Below are positions 10,612-21,896 of a stretch of 64,000 nt of DNA, one piece after another. The notes beneath the pieces were generated by a model, which did no database searches, was not told where the DNA came from, and worked only from the letters and a program-made list of their open reading frames with translations. Each line of letters begins with the position of its first letter. Within the stretch, counting starts at the first letter, position 1. The DNA lies in NCBI GenBank assembly GCA_964034945.1, contig OZ035962.1, forward strand, positions 46,780,386 to 46,844,385. Reading direction: 5' to 3'. Source of the stretch: Chrysopilus asiliformis. Lineage: Eukaryota > Arthropoda > Insecta > Diptera > Rhagionidae. A program made the translations under genes and the position numbers.

Positions 10612-11384
10612 ACGTAAATGATCGCAGGTCGTTCGTAACCGGCCAATCGTTATGTTTTAATTGCCTTCGTTCTGGCCATCGTTCCAACACGTGTAATTCA
10701 AAGCATCGCTGTCGCCATTGCAGCCATCGTCATCACACACTCGTACATTCGTCCAGTTCGAATTCAAACACCAACCCATTAGACACATTCAATTCCAGTG
10801 ATGCTCAAACTAGAGATCCAACAAGTGTTGAAAATAGTGATACACCAAACGGGTGCATTCAAAGTAATCACTCATCAACAACTAATGCCACACATCCAAA
10901 GACATTTTTGCCTACTGCATTAGTTTATATCATTGACAATTTCGGGAAGCAACATCCATGTCGCATACTCTTGGATTCGGGTTCGCAGGAATCGTTTATC
11001 ACGGAGTCATTAGTCCAATCGTTGGGGCTAGTTCGCACTCGCGCTCATATCAATGTCACGGGGCTCAGTTCCATGTCAGCTGGTTTCACCAGAGGACTCG
11101 TTTCAATCAAACTGACGTCTCGCCTCTCTCCCGTATCTATCGAACTTAGTGCTTATGTCATGCGGAAATTGACAAATCTAATTCGAAGCTTTCGTTGTGC
11201 TTCCGAACCTTCTAGTTTTCAAGGTTTACCGCTAGCAGGACCTAGTTTTGCAACACCAGGACAAATAGATATCTTATTAGGTGCCGGACCTATGTTCAAG
11301 ATTTTAAAACAACAAACTTCGCCTGTCAATCAACGGAAACTTACTGCTATTTCCACCATCTTTGGAACGGATCGTGGCAGGTGA
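10590..11384 (+). pseudogene. BEL2 zinc knuckles and aspartic protease
   Basis: Zinc knuckles 'CFNCLRSGHRSNTC' and 'CRHCSHRHHTLVH' come first. The retropepsin follows ('PTALVYIIDNFGKQ', active site 'LLDSGSQESFI'). A frameshift near 11362-11384 separates it from RT. Confidence 0.87.
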
Positions 11385-12525
11385 AGCTAACAATCGTCTG
11401 TTCAACGAAGATCAACTCCCACATTCACTAGTGTCGCATCTTGCTGAGGTTGATCTAGACAAATGCCTGGGAAGATTTTGGGAAGTAGAAGCTCCTACTT
11501 TCGAAACTAATTTCAACGACGAAGAGTTAAAAGTGGATAATCATTTCGCTGAAACACACTCTCGGTCCAGTGACGGGAAATATGTTGTGGAATTACCGTT
11601 TAATACGCAATCGGTTGATTTAGGGAAATCTGAGCTCGGAGCAGTTAAGTGTTTGTTGTCTCTGGAGCGCAAATTCGCGACCGATGAGAATTTAAAGAGA
11701 CAGTATGTCGCGTTTATGGCAGAATATCTGTCGCTTGGTCATATGTCCTTAGTGAACGCCAGTGAACGCCAACGCGCATTTTTGTACTATTTGCCACATC
11801 ACGCAATTTTGAAAAATGAAGGCTCAAAGACTAAGTTACGTGTAGTGTTTAACGGTTCAGCCCCCACAAGCAATCGTAAAAGCCTAAACTAGTATTTAGC
11901 AGCCGGACCTGCACTACACCGAGACATCCTAACCATAAGTACTCGCTTTCGTAGACATCGATACGTATTTACAGCTGACCTAGAGAAGATTTTTCGACAA
12001 ATTTGGGTTTCAGAGAAGCATCGAGACTTTCAACGCATCGTTTGGCGTGAGTCTAGTGACAAACCAATCGAACACTATCGTCTCTGTACGGTTACCTACG
12101 GAACAACTTCCGCTCCATTCCTCGCCATTAGAACCCTAAAGCAACTAGCAATCGACCATAAGGATGAATATCCCCAAGCAGCTGAGGTTTTAAGGAACGA
12201 TTTCTATGTAGATGACGTGATGACTGGTTCAGATTCCATCGAAGAGCTGCAGAACTTGAAAGAGGATCTGACATCACTTTTAACCAAAGGAGGTTTCACC
12301 TTGCGTAAGTGGAGTAGTAATTGTTGGCCACTACTCACGTCGATCGCCGAGCAGAATCGTCGATTGTCAAATCTGGACTTGGATACGTCAACTTTGGTCA
12401 AGGTGCTCGGTCTTTGTTGGGATCCCTTCGCAGACACGTTCACCTACCTCGTAAATATATCTTCAGCTTTCAAATGTACTAAAAGAAGTTTACTCTCTGA
12501 TGCATCACGTAATTTGATCCACTAG
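11362..12525 (+). pseudogene. BEL2 reverse transcriptase
   Basis: It starts with the BEL linker ('SDGKYVVELPF') and 'YLPHHAILKNEGSKTKLRVV'. An in-frame TAG interrupts it at 11890-11892, after which RT continues ('FTADLEKIFRQI', 'YGTTSAPFLAIRTL') to the catalytic YVDD at 12205-12216. The frame ends at 12525 and resumes from about 12549. It would copy the element RNA inside the capsid; this copy cannot. Confidence 0.88.
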
Positions 12526-13855
12526 GGTTCTTACCACCAAGCATTGTAATGATCAAGATACTCTTCCAAGAATTGTGGTTGACAACTGTTGGTTGGGATA
12601 ATGAGTTGCCGCAAACGTTAGCTGAGCGTTGGACAAAGTTACGCTGTGAATTATCTACTTTACAAAATATCACGGTTTCGAGGATGTTCTGGCAATCTGA
12701 AAGTGTGGAGTTTCATGGGTTTTCGGACGCCTCAGAAAAGGCTTATGCCGCTGTTATCTACTGTCGCAGTTTAGATGCCCAAGGTAACATACACGTCGTT
12801 CTAGTAGCGTCTAAAATCAAGGTTGCACCTTTGAAACAAATCACAATTCCTAGACTCGAATTGTGCGCCGCATTATCGCTGTCCCGTCTCTACAGTCGAC
12901 TTTCCAGCTCACTGTCAATGGACAAATTTGCAGCTTGGACTGATTTAAAGATAGTCCTTGGCTGGCTATCGCGAGTTCCTCGTTCGTTGAACACTTTTGT
13001 TGCGAATAGAACTTCCGAAATTTTATCGAATCTCCCTCGAAGGTGCTGGAGGCATGTAAAAGGCAACGCCAATCCAGCAGATTGTGCGTCGCGGGGTATG
13101 TTACCCTCATTATTCATCAATCATCAGTTGTGGTGGCATGGACCACAATGGCTATCAGAACCGCCTAGTTCCTGGCCTCTGTCATCAACAACTGAAGAAC
13201 AAGATGTCCTTGAAGAAGTCAACCAAGAACTTAAGCGGTCTTATATCGATTCCTTTCACGCTCGACCGGCAGTATCAAATCAAATCGAATCGCTCATTGA
13301 CAAGATATCGTCATGGCCTCGTATCAATCGTATCGTGGCATACTGTTGTCGATTTATCAATCGCTCGCGAAGAATCGGCACTTACCCATCGTATTTGACA
13401 ACTCCAGAGTTGAGAGCTGCCGAAATTCTAATTTTCAAGACCGTGCAGTGTTCGTTCTTCAACGAGGAAATTATCGCGTTATCATCAAATAAACCAATTC
13501 ATCGTACAAGCAAACTCTTACCGCTAACTCCGTTCCTTGATAGGAATGGATTGATTCGAATTGGTGGGCGACTGCAGAATTCAATGTTGCCGTTTTCTGC
13601 GAAGCACCCCATCGTTTTACCGAAAGAGAGCCCCATCTCTCGAAAGATCGTGGACTGCATCCACCGAAAATACCTTCACGTTGGCGCTGGAGACTTGTTT
13701 GTGCCCGTGAAGCAGAAATATTGGATCTTGGGATCTAGAAATATATGTCGAAAAATAATTCACCAATGTTTATCTTGTTTCAGATTTAAAAGACATCAAA
13801 ACACCCAACTTATGGGTCAACTACCAATAGAGCGAGTCACGTTCTCTCGCACAGG
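12526..13855 (+). pseudogene. BEL2 RNase H and integrase N-terminal part
   Basis: RNase H blocks include 'FHGFSDASEKAYAAVIY' and 'TIPRLELCAAL'; the usual 'TDSK' reads 'TDLK'. The integrase zinc region follows ('CIHRKYLHVGAG', 'CLSCFRFKRH'). At 13842-13886 a 23-bp unit beginning 'ttctctcgcacagggtgcga' is present twice in tandem and shifts the frame. Confidence 0.88.
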
Positions 13856-14757
13856 GTGCGACCCTTCTCTCGCACAGGGTGCGATTATGCAAAACCAATC
13901 ACCATGCGTTTGTATCGAGGTAGGAATCCTAGATTCACGAAGGGATATATAGCATTATTCATCTGTTTCGTGACCAAGGCGATACATTTGGAGTGCGTTT
14001 CAGATCTCAGCACCGACGCATTTATCGCCGCCCTTCATCGCTTTAGTGCTCGTCGAGGTAAACCCGATGCGATTGTCAGCGATAACGCCACCAATTTTGT
14101 GGGTGCTGCTCGTGTTTTGTCCGAGATGCACGCACTAGTTTGTTCCGAATCATATAATCGGCTGGTAGCAGAATCACTTGCACAAGATGGCATCGAATAA
14201 CGTTTCATCCCTCCATCGGCTCCCCATTTTGGTGTTCTGTGGGAGTCCAACATTAAAAACGTCAAGCAACATTTAAAGCAATGCATTGGCGATCAGATTC
14301 TTACTTTTGAAGAGATGTACACGCTATTGACGCAGATCGAGGCAGTCCTCAACTCCAGACCGTTGTTTGCTATTCCTGATTCCGAGCTTGATGAATGCAA
14401 CATTGATAGTCCTTTGAGAAATCGGCGTTTGTTACAACAAATGATGCAGAGTTTCTGGCGAAGGTGGCATCAAGCATACATAACATCGCTTCAGGTGAAG
14501 TCTAAATCCTCAACGCAATATCCAGACTGGTGATATTGTACTGATGAAGGAAAACTTGCAGCCACCTAGTAAATGGCCAATTGGGCGCGTCATTGACTCC
14601 CACCCAGGCAGAGACAATCAAGTTCGAGTTGTCACTGTTCGTACGGCTAATGGAGTTTATAAACGTCCTATTACCAAAGTAGCACCTTTACTTTTTGCTG
14701 AAGGAGCCGAGTCCTTCAGGTCGCCGGAGGATGGTTTGGATTGTAACATCCAAACTT
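13856..14757 (+). pseudogene. BEL2 integrase core, Glu region and DUF5641-type end
   Basis: The catalytic Asp sites are 'GCDYAKPI' (altered context) and 'VSDNATNFVGAA'. A stop at 14198-14200 precedes the Glu region ('PHFGVLWESNIKNVKQH'). The C-terminal domain contains 'WPIGRVIDSHPGRDNQVRVV' and ends at about 14757, just inside the 3' LTR start. Three pieces in different frames show decay. Confidence 0.87.
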
Positions 14758-14944
14758 GAATTTACCGTTTATTGTATTTTGAATTTTTACCATTGTTTAA
14801 TTAATAACTAAATTGCATTGTATTCCAATTTGTAACCACTTGTACATGAGCTGCCGAGCTATCCGGACCATTTCTATCGTTACTCGAAATAAAGCAATTC
14901 TTCGATCTATTTCTATTGTTTTACTTTGCATTCGTTCCTGTTCA
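14733..14944 (+). repeat. BEL2 3' LTR
   Basis: This 212-bp repeat pairs with 9216-9428. The integrase C-terminal reading overlaps its first bases. The target duplication CTCTT follows at 14945-14949. Confidence 0.93.
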
Positions 14945-15660
14945 CTCTTAATAGGTGCCACTCTTGATTTGCTGCATATTAAATTTACCGAGATATTACC
15001 AAAAGAATCGATACTACGAGCGTATATGCATGCACCATAAGCCTTTTCGGATGCATCTGCAAATCCGTGTATTTCAAATGAAGTAAAATTATCACATATA
15101 ATATGACGTTTGATACGAATTTCATTAAGTAGTGGTAATGTAGAATGAAAATTGTTCCATTTAGAAAGAATATCAGAGGGAACCGGTTCATCCCAATCAG
15201 TCTTTAATTTCCACAAGTTCTGTAGAATTATTTTTGCAGTAATCATTACAGGGGAAAGTAAACCTAGAGGGTCGTAAAGTTTTGCGATTTCCGATAAAAT
15301 AAAACGTTTAGTGACGACTGAATTTGTTTAAATTTTTGGAATTAAAAATAAAAAAGTATCTTCACCTGGCTGCCAGGCAATTCCTAGAGTTTTTGAGTTT
15401 TTATACATTCGACAGGTGATATGTCGGTACTTTTCAAAATTGCACGATCTTGGATCGGAATTTGTTCTAAGATTTGTGCATTGTTGGAACACCATTTGTG
15501 AAGATGAAAGCCTGCTAGTGAAAACATTTTCCGTAACTGAGTGATTGTCTCAACACATTCGACTAAGTTACCTGATCCTGACAGACAATCGTCCACATAG
15601 AAATCGCGTTCGGTGATTATTGAAGCCTTGGGAAAATTTACCCTTTCATCAATAGCAGGT
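14945..15660 (-). pseudogene. BEL1 RT C-terminal part and RNase H first half
   Basis: On the minus strand it carries the RT catalytic 'YVDDCLSGSGN' (near 15600), the thumb/connection ('GFHLHKWCSNN'), then 'LQNLWKLKTDWDEPVP' and the RNase H opening 'FEIHGFADASEKAYGACIY'. Open pieces 15384-15596 and 14950-15246 lie in different frames, so at least one indel separates them. Confidence 0.87.
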
Positions 15661-16755
15661 TGTTCGCGTTGCTAGATATGGAGCCGAAGCTGTCCCGAAT
15701 GTTACAGTGTTCAATTCAAATGTTTCAATTGGATTATTTTTATTTTCTCTCCACAAAATACGCTGTAAGGGTCTCTGTGCTGTGTCAACACGTATTTGAC
15801 GATACATCTTGTTAACATCACTAGTGAAAACGTATTTGTATCGTCGAAATCTTAGAGCAATACAAAAACAGGATTGTTGAACCATGGGTCCTATCATCAT
15901 GGTATCATTAAGTGATAAATTCGTGGTGGACTTTGCCGAAGCATCAAAAACGACACGGACTTTAGTAGTGGAGCTACTTGGTTTTACCACTGCATGGTGA
16001 GGTAGATCAAAAGAAATTAAGTTGGGCGGATCTAGAGAATCATTAATTTTATCCATTTGATGGAGTGTTTCATATGCTTTAATAACATCAAAGTATTGTT
16101 TTTTGAATTCTAAATTTTTATCCAATTTACGCTCCAAATATAAAAACCGAGACATTGCTTGTTGCTTTGACTCACCTAATTGGGAAGGATTATCCTTTAG
16201 TGGTAAAGATACAACATACCGTCCAGAAGAGTCGTGATATGTTTTTTCAGCGTAGATAGATTCGCAAAGTTTCTCTTCTTCCGAAAGGACTGGTTCTTCG
16301 GAAACAGTATCAAGATCAAACAATTTTGTAAGGGATTCTTGTAGGGCGTTATTGGAGATAAAAAAGTTCTGTTTAATACAATTAAAATTAAGGGAATTTA
16401 ATTCTTGTTTCCCTGTGGCGATCCATCCAAAAATGGTTTCATGAAATGATGGCGAGTTTTCTCCAAATGTTATTTGATTACCGCGAAGTGCCATAAAAAA
16501 GTGTTCTGAACCTAATAACACATCGATGGGTTTTTGAATATTAAAATAAGGATCGGCCAATACAACATGTTTGGGAATATCCCACATAGAAAAATCAAAT
16601 GTGTATTGAGGTACCGTTGAAGCGATTGTTGGAACGATCAACAAAGTGACTTTGTGTTCAAAATTACGAACCTTTGATTTAATATTGGTTATAATTTGCT
16701 TACTGATTGCAGTAGAATTCTGATTGATGCATGAGACTGAGAGACATTGGGATTT
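15649..16755 (-). pseudogene. BEL1 protease-RT linker and RT fingers/palm
   Basis: A 331-codon open frame (16644-15649). It contains the BEL linker 'PIDVLLGSEHFF', 'FGWIATGKQEL', 'SSGRYVVSLPLKD', the RT entry 'FDLPHHAVVKPSSSTTKVRV' and 'FTSDVNKMYRQIRV'. The frame breaks just before the YVDD site. Confidence 0.88.
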
Positions 16756-17519
16756 TTAAAAAGGTAATTTTAATTTCTCTACAAGATGATTTGAGATAAA
16801 ATTGGATTGGCTTGCTGAATCTAACAAAGCACGACATTCATGAAATTTGCCGTGATGATCTTTTATAAAAATGATTGCCGTGGGCAACAACACCTGCGTT
16901 GGAGAATTTTTGTTAAAAACATATAAATTGACATTTGAAGAATTTGATGTTGATGGTAATGCATTATTATTAGATGCACCCGATAATTGCACTGGATTTG
17001 AGGAAGATTGTTCCAGCATATTCTGTTGCACATGGTGCAGCAAAGTGTGATGTAAATTACCACAAGCTTTACATCGCGAAGATAAGCAATCTCTTGGAGA
17101 ATGCTTTGATGATTTCAAGCAATTAATGCATAAATGTAATTCTTTAGCCCTTTTATATCGTTCATGGGAAGACAGACTAAGAAATTTGGGGCAGTGAAAC
17201 AAAAAGTGCTCACCTTGGTCGCAATTTTGACAACTTTCAAGTTTATTTTTCTTTGCGGAATAATTAGAAGGACGTTTCTCATTAGACTGAGAATCTGTGT
17301 TCAGAAAACTTTGTGCGGAAGAATCCTTTTTTTGAAATAGAACGTAATTTAAATTTATCATCCGTATTAGTTAGTGTCTTTGATGAATCAAGAGAATCAA
17401 GGACACGACATTTCATTTTCAAAAACTTTAATAATTGCGGCCATTTAGGAAGTTCATTTGCTGAAAGCTCTTCCTCCCAATCCCTACGCAAATGCAAATT
17501 CAACCTTTTAGTAATGATA
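16756..17519 (-). pseudogene. BEL1 gag C-terminus, zinc knuckles and protease start
   Basis: The minus strand reads 'LRRDWEEELSANELPKWPQL' (gag), then two Cys-His clusters ('CQNCDQGEHFLFHC' and 'CINCLKSSKHSPRDC') and 'CKACGNLHHTLLHH', then the protease motif 'RALLDSASQSNFIS'. There is a frame change at about 17320. The upstream gag continues on the far side of the Helitron at 19337. Confidence 0.88.
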
Positions 17520-19336
17520 TCTATATATATAAAAATGAATCGTGGTCCGTTTGACTATCCATAACTCGGCTGAATATAATCCGATTTGCATGGGGTTTTT
17601 TTTGTTGGATTCGTATTGCAACATGTAAAAACACAACGGAGCCGAAAATTGGAAATGGTATGAAAGGAGAAAATATTGTATTTGGAATTGAAAAACGGAA
17701 AATTTTGTACCTCACAATAATTTTATCGCCAACAGATGGCGTTACGCTCTCAGACTCGCGTTTGACAACTGAGAAATATATTCGCTCTTTCCTCATTGAT
17801 GATCGATGGGAAGCGATTGTTTATCGGCATAGTGCGCAAATTATCACTGTTTTTCCCACTTTTAAATCGTCGAAAGTATTTTATTTTGTGTACAACGAAG
17901 TGAATCAAGGTATTTACTCAGTGACCAAGTAAAATTAAATGGATTGGTGTTGAACGATTTGATAATTTAAATTATTCATTTTGTGGAGAACGAATTTAAA
18001 TAAGGTATTTTGTCACCGACCAATTCGTTTATTTAAAAAAAATCTATTTGTATGGGAGAGGGAGGTAGGAGTGGTCCAACTGAATATATAAGTTGTATAA
18101 AATCATATTCTAAACAAATTTCGTCTTTATAAACTTTTCGATACGATACACAGTTTTCGAGAAAATAAAGAAAAAAGTATTCAATTTGTATCGGGGAGGG
18201 AAAAGACGTAGTCTAACGAAATTTTGATGTATAGATAAGTTATGTAAAATCATATTCAAAAGACATTTTAGCTTTATAAATTTTTCAATGCGATTCACCT
18301 TTTTTGAGAAAATTGTGAAAAAAGTTTCATTTATATGTAGAAAGGAATGGTCCGATTTTGCCAGTTCAAGAACTTAGCATTGCCATTTACGAGAAACGCA
18401 ACTGTAAATATTTCAAATCTCTAGCTCATTCCTTCCGAAAGTTATGATATTCACGGATATATAGACGGACAGACGACAGAGAGACAGACGGGCAGACAAA
18501 CGGTCGGACATGCCAAAATCAAAATCTTTTGTCATCCCAAACAGCCTGGTGTAGTTCATTTTTGTGTCCAGCGGTTGGTTTGGTACGTTACAATTAAATT
18601 TAACATACTTCAATATGATTCTCATATAGTGTGGAGGTCCCCAATCTGGAGTGCAGGAACGAACTTATTGGGGTGCGGAAGCGTTTTTTTTTATTTGTGA
18701 GATAGTTATAAATTTTTTTGATTTGTGAGATGGAGTAACGTATAAACTCAAGAACTACTGCACCAACATAGACTATGTATCATGACCACGGTTTATAGTT
18801 AGGTGTGGTCACGGTATCGGCTCCCCTTTCACCCCCTCGCCTGTTTTTGAATACGGTTTTCAGTGTGGGCAGGTCAATCATAAAATAAGTTTTCATCCAC
18901 TCAAACTACTCCGCTCTACATGGTGCGAGCCCCCTCTCCTGCTATCTACTAAACTACAGAACGGATTTTTATACAATTTTTAGTGTTGGATAGGTTATCT
19001 GTCAGGGTAAATTTTCGACCAATCCCCTTCTCAGCTATCTCTGAAACTATTTTATGGTTGTTCAACATATGTTACAACATAAATGCAAAAATCTTAAGTG
19101 TCTGGCAATAAGGGAATTCGCTCTATTCCCTTTCTCCCAAGCAGATGGAAAAAATATTTGCAATTTTCTTGAAAACAGAGCGTCAAACCAAAAAAATTAT
19201 GAACAAAAAATTGTTTGAAATATGTATAATTACTGCATAATTTTTCTATACATCAAAATACTTTTGAAAAAAAAGGGATTTTTTCATATTCAAAAATTTA
19301 TTACTACCCGGGCAACGCCGGGTTCTTTCAAGCTAG
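17520..19336 (+). mobile_element. Non-autonomous Helitron
   Basis: It begins TCTATATATATAAAAATG after a host A, and ends CAAGCTAG before a host T, the A^T insertion rule of Helitrons. A 6-bp-stem hairpin ACCCGG-GCAACG-CCGGGT (19306-19323) lies 9 bp before the CTAG end. No target duplication is present, and the BEL1 gag frame continues exactly across it. No Rep or helicase coding is seen; open frames inside are short and unrecognised. A polypurine/pyrimidine 'gacagacg' run lies at 18460-18510. Confidence 0.92.
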
Positions 19337-19592
19337 TTTATTATAAATTGTTCGCTTAGTTTATCCACTGGGTGACCTGATAATTCAAGTGATGAAATAT
19401 TAGCAATGCAAGTATTAATTAAAATTCGTAATTGTTTGTTGTTGTCTTTGGAAATAGAAGGTAAATTAAAAAGTGCATCTATATGGTGGTCAATTATTTT
19501 TCGTTTATTGTCGAAACATTCCAAAAGAGCTTTCCAGGTACATTGATAGCCCTCATCCGATAATGTAATATCACCTAAAAAGGCTTTAGTGT
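19337..19592 (-). pseudogene. BEL1 gag middle part
   Basis: The minus strand gives 'DEGYQCTWKALLECFDNKRK' and 'HPVDKLSEQFI', the BEL/Pao capsid core. Frame is continuous with gag on both sides once the Helitron and the 920-bp insertion are ignored. Confidence 0.88.
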
Positions 19593-20512
19593 TATGCCCG
19601 AAAGCAAAACTTTAAATTAAAAATACTGGATTTTAAAATGGGCAAAGTAAAACAAAGTGGTAAATTTATAATAAAATCAACAATTTAATAAATCAATTAA
19701 AATAACAATTATTATAACAATTTAATCAAACTTAGATTAATATAAAAAATAAGACTTGCAATTAATAATTGAAGAGAATGTATATCGTTGATAGCACGAT
19801 TAAAGTATCGTTTATTATCGGAAAGTATTCCTTATAATAAACGATTTTAAATGAAATTGAAATATTTGCCTATTATTGGAAAGTATTCCTTTTAATAGAC
19901 AAATCAAATGAAATAGTGAGAATGAAAAAACCTTTATGTAAAGGTATCGTTTATTATCGGAAAGTATTCCTTATAATAAACGATTTTTAAATTAAATTGA
20001 AATATTTGTTTATTATTGGAAAGTATTCCATATAATAAACAAATCAAATAATACAAACGAATGTATTCGATGCGAGAAAAACCCTAATACAATTATATGT
20101 AATTGTACGCGAGAAAAACCCTAATAATAGAAAAGTGGATCGATTATAGTCGGAAAATATTCCTTACAATAAACGATTCAACTACAATCAGAATATTTGC
20201 TTATTATCGGAAAGTGTTCCTTATAATAAACAAACAAACTGAATGTTTGTCCCTAAGAATTCTTTTAAGACCTTACCGAGAGAGTGCTCAAGGGCTTCAG
20301 CCGAAAGAATTACTGAGCTGTCGCATTACACTCGCTTTTATATGATTTTTTGGACTTATTTCGGTTACTTAGATTAAACTTAAATTTAATTTGACAAATA
20401 ATATTAAATTAATGTACAGTAATATTTAAAATGACTAAACATAAATTAATGACTAAATATAAAACTAAATAGAAATATTAAAATTGAAAATTATGTTGCG
20501 AGTGGTCGGAAC
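19593..20512. mobile_element. 920-bp palindrome-rich insertion of unknown class
   Basis: It is flanked by the perfect 5-bp duplication AGTGT (19588-19592 and 20513-20517), and removing it restores the gag frame of BEL1. There is no coding sequence and no obvious terminal inverted repeat. Six hairpins occupy 19807-20235. A 5-bp duplication fits an LTR or BEL solo LTR ('TGTTATGCCCG...CGGAACA' reads TG...CA if the ends are shifted), but the exact ends do not agree with that. Class is open. Confidence 0.7.
19807..20235. repeat. Six related hairpins, two alternating types
   Basis: Each hairpin has 11-13 bp arms and a central GGAAAGTATTCC-like block that is itself nearly palindromic. Arms alternate between ATCGTTTATTAT type (near 19807, 19945, 20130) and ATTTGTTTATTAT type (near 19862, 20002, 20194). 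The pairs are spaced irregularly, and two copies of 'gcgagaaaaaccctaata' lie between them (20073-20125). Confidence 0.85.
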
Positions 20513-21060
20513 AGTGTCGTCGTTGAGAAATTTGACGACTCCACTCAAGTCGGCATCGTCATGAACCAATGCAACAAAGGTACTTTTGAAGTGCACCCAT
20601 TCTCCTGGATTGCCATTAAATTTCGGAATTGGTAAATGGGGAAGTTTTGGCCGATGCCGTTGAAGTTTTGGCACTCAATGTTTTCTTGGGTTTCAGATTT
20701 CGTAGACGGAGGCAAATTAAACGACAGGTGAGCTTTAACAGCTAGTAACTCATTATTAAAAAAATCCAAAGACTCCGAAAAGGATACAAACTCAATATCA
20801 TCGTTAAACTCGAACAACAATTCGATCAAGTGATCATAATCACATTGCAAAGAAGAGATTGTGTCAATACGACTATTTATTTCAATAGCTGAAACCTTTG
20901 AAAAATCCTCAGTCTTTGAAATGAAATTTTGCACATGTCTAAGTTTAAGTTTAGCACCATTAAATTTCTTCTCAAATTTCTGTTTGAAATTGATGGGTTT
21001 CTGTACAACTTTATCATTACTTGTTGGCGTAGATGGATTATTATCTTTTTTTGGTGGCAT
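20513..21060 (-). pseudogene. BEL1 gag N-terminal part
   Basis: The start at 21060 ('MPPKKDNNPSTPTSNDK') is 0.5 kb downstream of the primer-binding site. A coiled, charged N-terminus is followed by 'HLPIPKFNGNPGEWVHFKS' and 'DDADLSGVVKF', the DUF1759-type motif. A one-base frameshift near 20655 links the two readings. Confidence 0.87.
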
Positions 21061-21584
21061 TTTTAGAAAATTCTTACCAAACAAAACTCGAAGTTGAATC
21101 ACAAAAAAACACAAATTTTCTCTAAATAATAAATTAATTTGATAGAAATTAGATAAATACTGAAATTCGTTGGATTGTTGATTGTAGACCTGATGAAAGC
21201 TCTAGAATCTTTTTACCAAACAAAATGAAATTCGTTGGATTGTTGATTGTAGATTTGATGAAAGTTCTAGAATGTTCCAAATTAATAAAAATTGGTGTTG
21301 TCACAACACACTGCAATTATGTAGCCTGTTCTGCTAAAGATAAAAACGATTGATGACGTCACACACGAGATGAAAAATGCTGACTTCAATTGTTAATGCT
21401 CGTCTTGCGTTTCATATGAGGATTTTCACACGGTGAAATTGCTGCTGATGGTTTTAGGTTGATCGCATGCCGATTTGAAGATTCACACGAATTCGAGACT
21501 TTTTCCTTTTATCGCACGGCGATACGAATAAATTATGAATTTATTCCGGAAATAAAAACTTATCCGGCTAATTATTATTAATTA

Positions 21585-21601
21585 TCCGGCTCGAAGGACC
21601 A
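21585..21601 (-). promoter_or_regulatory. BEL1 primer-binding site, tRNA-Tyr type
   Basis: Read on the minus strand this is TGGTCCTTCGAGCCGGA, 3 bp downstream of the 5' LTR. It is identical to the sites of BEL2 and BEL3. Confidence 0.85.
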
Positions 21602-21604
21602 AAA

Positions 21605-21796
21605 TGTTAATGTCTTCACGGTTGAGTACAAACAAATTAAAACACAAAAATTACTCAAACTAAATTTTTAATTATTGAACAAAAAATGTATAACGATTCT
21701 ATCAGCACGGCTATATGAACAAGAAAGAAAATGCAACGCACGATAAGATTTAAATTTTAAAACTGTAATAAAAATTACACAGTAAACGTCTTAGCA
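21605..21796 (-). repeat. BEL1 5' LTR
   Basis: This 192-bp repeat reads TGCTAAGACG...CATTAACA on the minus strand. It pairs with 3218-3432 and directly precedes the primer-binding site, which fixes the orientation of the element. Confidence 0.88.
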
Positions 21797-21896
21797 GTGG
21801 CGAAACGGAAACTACTTACGCACGGACATGTATCAGACTAGGGGAGGGGACTAGTTAAGCATCCCGCCGGATGCTCCCACTCATACTCGGCTTCTC

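Larger units (their letters stand above)
9216..14944 (+). mobile_element. BEL/Pao LTR retrotransposon BEL2, complete but degenerate
   Basis: This 5.7-kb element has LTRs at both ends, starts TGGTTTGGATTG and ends GTTCCTGTTCA. It is flanked by a perfect 5-bp duplication CTCTT, as expected for BEL/Pao. The two LTRs differ at about six positions and one indel over 212 bp, roughly 3 percent, so the insertion is not recent. Gag, protease, RT, RNase H and integrase are all present on the plus strand with several stops and frameshifts. It inserted in the RNase H of BEL1, antiparallel to it. Confidence 0.95.
3218..21796 (-). mobile_element. BEL/Pao LTR retrotransposon BEL1, broken by at least five nested insertions
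   Basis: The two ends are related LTRs (3218-3432 and 21605-21796). Between them, on the minus strand, are the parts of a BEL/Pao element in normal order: tRNA-Tyr primer-binding site, gag, zinc knuckles, aspartic protease, RT with YVDD, RNase H, integrase and the C-terminal DUF5641-type region. The parts are separated by a 920-bp insertion (19593-20512), a Helitron (17520-19336), BEL2 (9216-14944), a non-LTR element (5216-7802) and a mariner (3684-4609). For the first four, coding frame continues when the insert and one duplicated target are ignored. Frameshifts are also present, so it is dead. No matching target-site duplication was seen outside the two LTRs, and they differ by indels, so exchange or decay at one end is possible. 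Confidence 0.9.

Noticed and set aside
21585..21601. Possible tRNA-Tyr gene fragment
   Set aside because: Only the 17-base acceptor complement is present next to an LTR; this is a primer-binding site.
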